DNA of 64,000 bases from NCBI GenBank assembly GCA_946800325.1, contig OX326961.1, positions 10,270,655 to 10,334,654 of the forward strand, given 5' to 3'. Below are positions 11,040 through 19,530 of the stretch, in pieces. Numbering within the stretch: the stretch's first letter is position 1; each line of letters opens with the position of its first letter. A program made the position numbers and the translations under genes. The DNA comes from Luzula sylvatica. Lineage: Eukaryota; Streptophyta; Magnoliopsida; Poales; Juncaceae. The notes beneath the pieces were generated by a model. It was given only the letters and a program-made list of their open reading frames with translations. It was not told the origin of the DNA and did no database searches.

Positions 11040-11862
11040 ACATCCGTTATGCAGCTCATAACACTGTAAGTAAATTTTGCACAAAAGTCCCTCCATTTAT
11101 GAGTTATTATTTTATTTTATTTTAATCTAATTGATTTCTGGGTATTAATTAATTAATTATTGATAGGTTTTTGGGGTATTTTAAACCGCAAGATGGAAAA
11201 CCGGCTTTGTGGAATTTAGATTCGGATTATTTTCTCCGCATATTAGGCTATATCGATATTTTACCAAACCTTGATACCGATAATAAAAAAAAGTAAATAC
11301 ATTTCTAAATACATTTTTTTTCTTAAATTGGGGATATTTTATGAGTTTAGTTTTTTGGGATAATTGACAGATTGCCAGCTGGCGGTAAAGTGGAATTCAA
11401 ACCGGTACCAGGATGCAAAGAGGATATTTCGCGAATGAAACATACTTCACTGGATAAACTTATAGATACAACTTGTAGTCACATAAAACGTGTTAGGGTT
11501 CATCCCGATTCTAATTTCAGACCTAATGGCAGTGTTGCCCCCGACGCAGCATAATTATCTCTCCTCTTTCTCATATTTTTTTTTTCAAATTATTATTATT
11601 ATTATTTTAAATTTTGGACGAATGAAATGAATTGCAGGGAAATACAATTGAAGACCCTAAATTGGTTATTCGGACAAAAGAAACACGATAATTCCATTTC
11701 CGAGGAGGAAATATTCAAAAGGTGTTTCTTTTTTGTAGAAACAAATAAATAATTTTATTTTATTTATATTTGTAGATATCTCGCGTACACGTCAGCAGAG
11801 GAAGAGAGTGGATGGTACAGTGGGAAAACACCCTATTACAGAGGGACCTGCCCGGGATATTT
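11040..11862 (+). pseudogene. SAC-domain phosphoinositide phosphatase gene fragment (class of SAC1-SAC5), broken
   Basis: Exon-sized pieces in order match the plant SAC family, which dephosphorylates phosphoinositides on endomembranes. 11040-11066 reads YAAHNT before GT. 11167-11292 reads FLGYFKPQDGKPALWNLDSD after TTGATAG. 11371-11551 reads PGCKEDISRMKHTSLDKLID and ends APDAA. 11638-11721 reads EIQLKTLNWLFGQKKHD. 11776-11862 reads YLAYTSAEEESGWYSG. Acceptors (ATAG, ACAG, GCAG, GTAG) are present. The donor after APDAA appears lost (GCAGCATAATT where GTAATT is expected), and the last piece runs into a stop and frame change. The catalytic CX5R-bearing SAC core, which lies upstream in the family, is absent. 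Captured, inactive fragment. Confidence 0.65.
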
Positions 11863-11869
11863 TTGAAAA

Positions 11870-13330
11870 GGACCCCCAAACTGATAAGTTTTATGAAGAG
11901 GCCCTCAACATGGTTTTCGACGTAGAGTATGAGACTAAAATAGAGACTGAGATGGACAAAAAAAATTGTATCACTTTATGAAATATTTCCGTTATTTTAA
12001 TTTATGAAATATTTTGGTATTTCTTTTAAACAAAAGTATCACATGGATTTTTTCATTGCTTTGTATCAATGCTTTACATTGCTTTACTGGCAATGAATGT
12101 GATGGGTTGAACTTGAATCTCAAAAAAAACTAAAAGGGACCCAAAAGAAATTGTAATTTCGCCCCCAAAAAGATTATTCATCTCCAAAGCAAGATAAATA
12201 GAATTTGTCTAAGTAGGGTCATAACTTGTCAATGAGAGGAAAAAAAGGGAGTTATATCTCTTAATTAACTACATCGACTATAATTGAATTATACTACACT
12301 GCCCTGCATTTTACATATATCCATGTAATGTAAATGCAACAATAGTCATGTGTATTTTTCATGCACACCAAATACAAATTAAAATATCAACTGCACCCCT
12401 CTAACCATTAATAAAGTATTTCAAAAATAAAAGTAAACTTTATGAATATAAATTATCATGGCAAGTGGACTCTCAATTGGAAACTTTTGTTGATCTTTGT
12501 TATAATCTTCCTTCATCCTATCTTGATCTCTCATTTTTTCATCATATTTGATACAAAAAGAGAATAAGAAAATAAATATTTCATAAAAAATAAAATTTAC
12601 TAAATTAGAACATAAGAAAATACTAAATTAGAGATATTTATTTTTCACCCTAAAACTCTACACTGCATTAGTGTTAGAACTTGCAATTGACCTCTCAAAC
12701 ATACAAATACTCGAAAATAACAAAATTTATAGCAAAAAATTAACAAAACAAATTTCACATTCATAATGAATCTTAGAGATCATTTACAAAACTTTCAAAA
12801 TCCAATTATAAACAAGAATGATCAATACCCTAAAATACTCAAATACCATGAATTATACCCTAAAATCATCAAAATAAATTATAAATAATAAAATTGAATC
12901 TTAAATTTCATACTAAATGATCCAAACAATCCCTAAATCATTTAATGCCACTTTTCAACTGAATTACAAAATAACGTCCAAAATTAATTTTGCACATAGA
13001 TGTTTATCTCATCAGTATCAAATTATACTGAAATATTTGAATTAGTTTAATACATATACTTTTATTTTAAAACACATTACTAAATAAATACTAAGTAGAT
13101 ATAAACACCAACCCAAATATAAACACCAACAAAATTCTATTATGGGTACTAAATGGTCTTACATAACATAATCTAATTCTAACGGTCAAAATATAATCCA
13201 GCTAAGATGATCACATCACAGCTAATTGCAACGTTAACAATTTTCCATATTAAACCAAATACACTTGGTGCACGGTTTAATGACAGTACATAAATAAGTA
13301 TTCTATCACACGGTGTATATTTTAACTTGT
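11870..13330. other. AT-rich intergenic DNA
   Basis: No gene supported. A short purine-rich open stretch near 11850-11970 (frame reading DIFEKDPQTDKFYEEALNM) could be one more captured exon piece, but I cannot name it. The rest is AT-rich and unstructured. Confidence 0.45.
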
Positions 13331-13379
13331 ACTCCGCTTTTAGGGAGATAGTAAACTATTTCAACACCGCTCCTTTAGT

Positions 13380-14980
13380 TCCATCAATAAATAGAGAGCC
13401 CCACAGGGCCACACCCCCTCTTCATCTCTGTCGTCCCCCAAATAACACTAAGCCATTACCCTTCTCTCACCTCACAAAGAAAGCTCCTTCCTTTACTCTT
13501 CTCCCCAACAATGAAATCGTGGAACCATGAATCAAGATACTTTACAGCGAATCTCGCAGTTCTATTCCGTCGATTGTGCTTCTTTCTTCTCCAATTTCTT
13601 ATTTTGCTGCCGGAAAAGAAATCCATTGAAGTGCTATCTGACTCATAAACGGGAATAGGACTCAGGCAATCGAAAAGTCTTCTTTCCTTGTGGACTCGTA
13701 CAGGTCGAGGATGTAAGTAATTCTCATCCACTTTTGTATTTCTATTCTCTTGGATCTCGATTAAATGGTTCTCTTTGTCACCGAATAATGCCAGTAATTG
13801 TTTCTCTTTAGTTTTGTTCTCGTTTCTTTGATTTTCGCTTTCCAGTTAAATGCTCTGTTATCTCTCAACTCAAACACATAAGAATTTCTTGTCAATTTTG
13901 CATTGAAGAGACATATTTGATTTCTTTGATATGTTATAAATGACGAAATCCTCGTGGTTTATTGATCATCAGAGTCTATTTTTATGATTGATTTTATAGT
14001 TGGTAACGGTTTTGTAAATTTGTAGAGAAAGATTTTGCAGTCACTAATTTAGGAACATGTTTGATTGATTTTGTAGTTTGAAAAGGTTTTCCATCTTAAC
14101 AATTGTTTTTTGTGCTTTCAGCCTTGAACTCGAGTTATTAGACCTACCATCATGGCTTTATGCAATTTTGGTGCTGTGGAGATGAATGTTGACAAGGTAT
14201 TACAAATTTGAAATTAACATAATCGTGTTATCAAGTTCCAGCAATAATTTCAAAATAATTCTTTTTTTCTCGTCATCAGTTACCTGGACTCGAAGGCCCA
14301 AGATTTATCAACAAGACGTGAATACTAGGTGTGGTGAACTGGGAACTTTGTCTTTATATCTCTTATTTGTGTTTTACTATTCATTTTCCATGATATTATA
14401 ATTTATTGTACTTGTTTTTTTTCCTGCAGGGTCCAACAGAGAATGCAATAAATGAAGATTAATCAGGTATCTGAATTGGTTGTTTTGCCATTATACGTAT
14501 TTCATTTGTTATTATTTTCTAATATCATATTTTGTTGGCATCGTTGTAAAATGCAAATATTAAAGAAAATAGAGAGTTATTCATGATAATCTTTTACATC
14601 ATATGAATGAATGCATGCGTAATTTTTTTGTAAGGGTATTCTTGAATTTTTTTTGTTGGCAAACGATTGAATTGCAATGTATATAATAGAAATGTTGGTT
14701 TATTGCTTATTGGCCCCTGTATAATTGAATTTTGTGTATTCAGATTAATCAGTGCCAACTCGCACATTTATCTTACTTGGTAAATTTGTGTGTTATCCAA
14801 TCCTTTTGGATTGTGGGCCTCCATTTCCTAAGACTTCATATAATCATTTATATAATCATATAATCATTTGGTTTTATTTTGTATGTTTTAGAGGGGCCTG
14901 TCGAGTATGTATGTTTCTTTATCGATGTTGCAGCAGATCCATCTGTGAACTTCTTAGGTATCTGACTCGTGGGATATTAT
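13380..14980 (+). other. Possible spliced transcript with mini-exons and short ORFs
   Basis: A TATA-like AATAAATAG near 13388 precedes a pyrimidine-rich leader. Well-formed splice sites follow: donor ATGTAAGT near 13712; acceptor TTTCAG before 14122 with donor GACAAG|GTATTA at about 14196; acceptor CATCAG before 14280 with donor CTAG|GTGTGG; acceptor CTGCAG before 14430 with donor ATCAG|GTATCTGA; acceptor GTTGCAG near 14930 with donor TTAG|GTATCTGA. Joining the 14122 and 14280 exons gives a 28-codon frame (MALCNFGAVEMNVDKL then PGLEGPRFINKT). Either a non-coding or uORF-rich transcript, or the remnant of a gene cut by the LINE at 15331. Confidence 0.35.
13511..13648 (+). CDS. Short ORF (45 aa), candidate small peptide or uORF
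   Basis: ATG at 13511 in a good plant context (CCAACAATGAA) opens 45 codons ending at TAA 13646-13648. The peptide has a basic and aromatic start (MKSWNHESRYF), a strongly hydrophobic middle with a basic RR (LFRRLCFFLLQFLILL), then EKKSIEVLSDS. It lies in the leader-like first exon described at 13380. I recognise no peptide family; it lacks the conserved C-terminal signature of DVL/RTFL peptides. It may be an upstream ORF or chance. Confidence 0.3.
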   Translation: MKSWNHESRYFTANLAVLFRRLCFFLLQFLILLPEKKSIEVLSDS

Positions 14981-15256
14981 TTAATTTTTCGTAGAGGCCT
15001 TGATGGTATTGCTTGGCCCAGTACAACAAATTGAAAGGGCATATTTACTCATCACTACGCAAATTGATAATGTTTGGTCAATAAACTCAATAGCCAATCT
15101 TTTTTACTTCATTGTAAGGGCATGTTTACTCATATGTGATTGGGCAACCTTGTAAGAAATTTACAGTGATTTTCGATACAGACAATTATAATCTTTGGAT
15201 GGTTCTTTCAGTTATTACTTCTTTGTAAGTTGATGCTTCTTTTTGTGAAGAAATAA

Positions 15257-15286
15257 GCTGGTGCACCCCGGGTGTTCGACAAAATG
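15257..15286 (+). repeat. PPR-like word left of the LINE insertion
   Basis: The sequence reads A-P-R-V-F-D-K-M in one frame and shares the GTGTTCGACAAAATG core with 23081-23104 on the other side of the LINE, and close variants with 4142-4157 and 10179-10193. It suggests degenerate duplicated exon units around the insertion. Confidence 0.4.
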
Positions 15287-15319
15287 CTTCGTAGACCTCT
15301 ATGGAATGGTACTTGACTC

Positions 15320-15330
15320 AAAAATATCTC
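15320..15330. repeat. LINE target-site duplication, left copy
   Basis: AAAAATATCTC immediately before the inserted sequence; AAAAATATCAC follows the poly(A) at 22979-22989 (one mismatch in 11). Its position exactly abutting the inverted segment shows that inverted segment and LINE arrived as one insertion. Confidence 0.65.
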
Positions 15331-16156
15331 ATTTTTGTTTGGTGTATGCCATAGATTTCTTTTACGTAGTGTGTCCAGAGAGAGTCAGCTTCAAAATCTA
15401 TTTTGAAAAGCCATTTTAGTAGAAATGTGGTGTTCTGAGTGTGTAAATCCTTCAGCCCTAATCCTCCATATTTTTTAGGTAAACATATTTTGGACCATCT
15501 GGCCAAACATTTACCTTTTACGAACTTGTCCGTTCCTGTCCAGAAAAAGTCTCGGATTAGGGACACTATTTGTTTGATAAGGTAGGAGGGTAGCTTGAAT
15601 ACTTGCATGTAATATATAGGCAGTGCTGCTAGCACGGAAGAAATAAGGGTAATTCTTCCTCCTAGAGACAGCATTTTACCGTGCCATTTGTTTAGTCTTT
15701 GTCTTATCCTAGCTATCAATGGTTGAAATACTAATTTAGTTGGTTTTTTGTGGGAAAGAGGAAGTCCCAAATATTGGATTGGAAAGTCTTTTTTCTGGCA
15801 ATTGAGAATATTGGTAATACTATTTAAATTTGTCTCTGGAATTGCGATTGGAACAAAGCAAGACTTGTCCCAATTAATTCGGAGGCCAGATATATTGGAG
15901 AAACATGATATTGCGTGAGTAATAATCCGAAGATTCTTGGGATGTGCTTCCATGATTAGTATTGTGTCGTCTGCATATTGTAATGTTTGCGGGGCTAGAT
16001 GGAAATTACCCATGAGTAGTGGTTTTATATTTTGAAGGATAATTTGTAAGGTGTCTACCGCAAGGTTAAAAAACAAAGGACTCAAAGGGTCCCCCTGTCT
16101 TAATCCTCTCTTGTGTCGGAAATACTTGCCTTGTATTCCATTTGTAAGTATGGAGG
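15331..16156 (-). pseudogene. Inverted copy of the LINE reverse transcriptase segment
   Basis: This 826-bp stretch is the reverse complement of 21365-22190 with no length change. The translated 252-residue overlap is the same residue for residue, including YADD. On the minus strand it leaves an open frame at 15318-16085, which is only a piece of the RT (palm/thumb and following region) without a start of its own. It begins directly after the target duplication, so it belongs to the LINE insertion event and is not an older neighbour. Confidence 0.92.
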
Positions 16157-16189
16157 TTAAAAAACAAAGGACTCAAAGGACTCAAAGAA
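16157..16189 (+). other. Junction filler with repeated patch
   Basis: Between the inverted segment and the sense 5' UTR lies a second copy of about 26 bp already present at 16063-16088 (core GTTAAAAAACAAAGGACTCA), followed by a further repeat of GGACTCAAAG. This patchwork is typical of template switching by reverse transcriptase at a 5' junction. Confidence 0.75.
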
Positions 16190-16380
16190 TGTCTACACAC
16201 TATGCGAGAACCGGCAGAGTCTCCTGGACACATGGCAGAAATGATACATTTCCAACATTCTCCTTCTCCCCCTATAAAACCATTGACACTACTCACGGCT
16301 GCCCCAGGCAAATCCACTCTTATCTTCATCCACCTCTCTCTCAAAGAACTGCTCGTACAGCTCAACCCGAAAGGTCCTTC

Positions 16381-17682
16381 ATGTCAAGCTCTCGTCTCTT
16401 AAACTCGAAAAAGAGAGCTTTGATACCGCCAGGTCATATCCCATGGAAGCCTTTCTTCCTCTCCAGTCAAACTACATCTCCGGTTCAATTATTATGGGTC
16501 AATAAAGAGTCAGACAATGTGGTTATGAATCACAAGATCTCTCCTCTCCGTCAATACCCAAAATCTGCTTCTCCATTCTTATGTACGGATTACTCTTCTG
16601 ACTGCTTACAGAAGTTGTTAGCTCACAACAAAACCACACATCAAGCCGAGCTTACAAATCCATCTGATAAAGGCCTCCTACCTCTGCCATCAATCTTCCC
16701 TCTTCCTAGGAATAGGAAATTGCCGATATGGAAGGATAGATGCCCCACTTGTTTAGAAGTGGGCCATACAAACAATTGTACGGAACCTAGAAGGTGCACG
16801 AAGTGTGGTTCTTCTGATCATAGCTGGAAGACGTGTCGAGCTCCACCTCCTAAAACGGTCACGTACACCCTAACAGACCCTCTCAAACCGCGAGGTATCC
16901 CGGGAACTCAGGCATTACCATCTGGTAGACCCAAGTGTTTACCGGTTTTTTTGCTTGACAATACCCGTAGTTTAGAATTGATCCAAAGGCTTAGATGTGA
17001 TGGTCTCATCATAGATGCCCGCCTTGTTCCGAGCCACTCTCTCTACCAACTCAGACAAACCATCATAAAATGTCGCAGGTGGCCTTGCCCCTTTGAACTC
17101 GCTTATCTTAGTGATAACAGATATTTACTTGCTATGCCAGAAGATTTATCTCGTGATGAGTTCCTAGCTCGTCATCTTTCGCTACTCACTGATCTAGGGT
17201 TTGTCGTATATCCGTGGGAAGTATCGGTCGACGCGTCTCTAGCACAATTTCCTTTCAAACTATGGATCAAACTTCATAACCTACCCATACAATCTTTCTA
17301 CATAGAGCAAATCGCTCAACTCACTGGTGGTTTTGGTACTTTACTGTACCATGCACCACTGGAGAATCTTACATTTCTGGTTTCTGTAACCATTTTGATA
17401 GGCTGCACCGATCTCATGCTCGTTCCGGACACTCTCTATGCACACTCTAACGCTCCAGCTCGTGGACAACTTGTCACCGTTCAGCATGTCTCAACCATAA
17501 TTGAGCCACTTGATGCTACAATGCCACAAGATCCAACTCCCTCTTATGAAGAGTTCAAAACTATGATACTAAAACAAAATGCTCAAATAACCAACAAGAC
17601 CACCTCCTCCCTGGGACTCGAAGATGGTGAGATTGCTCCCGAACCATCGTCGATAACCAAAAAGGCGAAAAAAAATGCCTAG
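16381..17682 (+). CDS. LINE ORF1, gag-like RNA-binding protein (433 aa)
   Basis: The likely start is the ATG at 16381 (MSSSRLLNSKK); the longer open frame from 16051 runs into the inverted segment and is not native. Two zinc knuckles sit at about residues 121-152: CPTCLEVGHTNNC (C-x2-C-x4-H-x3-C, one residue short) and CTKCGSSDHSWKTC (canonical C-x2-C-x4-H-x4-C). An RRM/DUF4283-like region follows at about residues 190-340 (DARLVPSH, RWPCPFELAYLSDNRYLL, WEVSVDASLAQFPFKLWIKL). The protein should bind LINE RNA in the ribonucleoprotein. Knuckles ahead of the DUF4283-like domain is the reverse of the order I expect in many dicot LINEs. The frame ends at TAG just after an A8 run and overlaps the next frame by 8 nt. 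Confidence 0.85.
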   Translation: MSSSRLLNSKKRALIPPGHIPWKPFFLSSQTTSPVQLLWVNKESDNVVMNHKISPLRQYPKSASPFLCTDYSSDCLQKLLAHNKTTHQAELTNPSDKGLLPLPSIFPLPRNRKLPIWKDRCPTCLEVGHTNNCTEPRRCTKCGSSDHSWKTCRAPPPKTVTYTLTDPLKPRGIPGTQALPSGRPKCLPVFLLDNTRSLELIQRLRCDGLIIDARLVPSHSLYQLRQTIIKCRRWPCPFELAYLSDNRYLLAMPEDLSRDEFLARHLSLLTDLGFVVYPWEVSVDASLAQFPFKLWIKLHNLPIQSFYIEQIAQLTGGFGTLLYHAPLENLTFLVSVTILIGCTDLMLVPDTLYAHSNAPARGQLVTVQHVSTIIEPLDATMPQDPTPSYEEFKTMILKQNAQITNKTTSSLGLEDGEIAPEPSSITKKAKKNA

Positions 17683-18688
17683 TTCCTCTCATCCAGATGA
17701 GGGATGGATCGAGGTACCCATACAATCACTCCCTAAACCTAATTCTTCATCTATTCCGAATAATGCCTCCCTCTCGGACATTATACCTATCCCTTCTCAA
17801 AGAGCTACCAATCTCTTAGCGGTCTCCACAGAATCCACAACTCCACCGGTAACAAAGAGGTCATCGCCACAAACCACAAATATTCCTAACATTGCTGACG
17901 AATGGTTCTCGGTTCCAATACAAGCCATACTCACGCCTTCTTCCAACAACCAGCCATCCACCGACTTACCACTTGAATATTTCATCCCCAACAAGAAAAT
18001 AACAGAATATTTCAAACGTATTGACCACCTAAATTCAACTGATCCTTCTGCGAGTCCTAAAACATACGGGTTACGCTCCGAATTGGACCCGATGGTCCCT
18101 GACCATGTTATCCACCCTACACCAGTGCAGCAGCCACCTCAATCCCAGCAGAACATCGAAGATAATCTCAGCTTAACAGTGCCGGAAGGTGAGCTCACTA
18201 AGGTTAAGGATTTGGGCAAGCAAATTATCGACGAAACCGACAAGGAAAAAGGAGACAAAGATAACGATGACCATCCTAATGAAGAGGAAGAAGGTAACTC
18301 TCCATTAATTTTACTTAGAAAAAGATTAAAAAAAAAAAAGGGGGGGCCCATACTTAACAACAATTCTTTAAACCATGGTCTCAAAAAAAATACTAATACT
18401 AAAATACCTAGTAAGGGTGTATTTTTTCTTAGCGAAAAATCTGTTAAAGAAGCGGTTTTCAAAAATCCACAGCTATCGGAGCCATCTGTTGCTCAGATTA
18501 AGCACAAAACAAAATCTAAAAGTATTTCCAAACAATTGAAGAAAAAACTTTCGCAAAAGGAACATATACTTGAACATATGAAAACCGAAATGGCCGACCC
18601 CTCGGGGTTATCTAAAGAACAACTCATTGAAATCGAAGCTTACTGTGGCATTACAACTGATAACTCAAAAAATATAATCACATCATAA
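17675..18688 (+). CDS. LINE ORF1 C-terminal part in a shifted frame (337 aa)
   Basis: Begins at ATG 17675, overlapping the ORF1 stop (ATGCCTAG), in the +1 frame. The product is hydrophilic and acidic to basic with no catalytic domain. It contains two similar modules, DEGWIEVPIQSL and DEWFSVPIQAIL, then EKGDKDNDDHPNEEEEG and lysine-rich stretches (KRLKKKK; KSISKQLKKKLSQ). This is the usual tail of plant LINE gag proteins, so ORF1 was probably one protein of about 770 residues, now split by slippage in the A8 run at 17668-17675, or joined by frameshifting. The same frame reopens after a stop at 18779-18973 (from TTG), behind an acceptor-like CTCTCAG. Confidence 0.65.
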   Translation: MPSSSHPDEGWIEVPIQSLPKPNSSSIPNNASLSDIIPIPSQRATNLLAVSTESTTPPVTKRSSPQTTNIPNIADEWFSVPIQAILTPSSNNQPSTDLPLEYFIPNKKITEYFKRIDHLNSTDPSASPKTYGLRSELDPMVPDHVIHPTPVQQPPQSQQNIEDNLSLTVPEGELTKVKDLGKQIIDETDKEKGDKDNDDHPNEEEEGNSPLILLRKRLKKKKGGPILNNNSLNHGLKKNTNTKIPSKGVFFLSEKSVKEAVFKNPQLSEPSVAQIKHKTKSKSISKQLKKKLSQKEHILEHMKTEMADPSGLSKEQLIEIEAYCGITTDNSKNIITS

Positions 18689-19530
18689 CCAAGTTTACCA
18701 AATACTAGAATTAAATGAATACTTCATTTAACACCATATGACAATTCTTCTTCTTTCTCTTTTTTACTCTCAGTTGAGTTGCAAGAGGTCCTGTACAACT
18801 CCTTCTCTTCCAACAAAGTTGATGTACAATTAGGAGCTTTAACAACGAATGATTTGGTGGAGTTTCAGAACAATCTTGGCTTGGACATACAAGACATTAC
18901 GAATATCTTCGGACATGACTCTGTTACATCTGTACTTCATGACATGGCCTCCTCCTCCAACTCTGATCCATAAAGTCGGATAGGGAGAATACTTCTGCTA
19001 ATTTCCTTATCTATGCTTTCTTGTATCTTGTGTTTTTTCCTACTTTAAATCTATTATGCAGTGCTACCTTCAGGTCATGGCCTTATCTTAAGTTTAATAT
19101 GATGTTTGTCATGCTCTGTTACACCTCATTAGCTAGAGGTATCGTTTAGTGGTGTGCGAGTTATGATTTTTATTTTTTGTTAGTGATGTATTACTTTTTA
19201 TGCTTAAAACTATTATGCTTAAATCTTTGATTGCTCTCCTCTAATTGGCACATTGTTTTTTCTAGTCTAATATTATCTTACCTACGCTTATAAAACATTC
19301 ACTCTCCCTCTCCTTTAGCATATCTTTAAAAAAAAAAATGTATATATATATATACACATATATTTTCCATCTACAACTCGCAAAAACATCTCTCTTCTAG
19401 CATAAAGTCATATCATTTGAACAATTCTTCTAATCCCTGTCCAATGTCTCCATCCTTGATTATATACTAATTCTCCGCTATCCATCCATTCTCCATATCA
19501 TTCGAATTCTTTTTTTTTTTTTTTTTTTTA
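18689..19530 (+). other. LINE inter-ORF spacer
   Basis: About 840 bp without a long ORF, T-rich, with a short (TA)n tract near 19340-19352 and a 20-nt T run (19510-19529) directly in front of the ORF2 ATG. Long for a plant L1 spacer. An acceptor-like TTTTTTACTCTCAG ends at 18773. Confidence 0.6.

Noticed and set aside
15318..16085. Separate reverse transcriptase gene on the minus strand
   Set aside because: It is an exact inverted piece of the neighbouring LINE ORF2, without its own start or ends.
16051..16380. N-terminal extension of LINE ORF1
   Set aside because: It reads through the inverted RT segment and junction filler, so it was created by the insertion and is not the native start.
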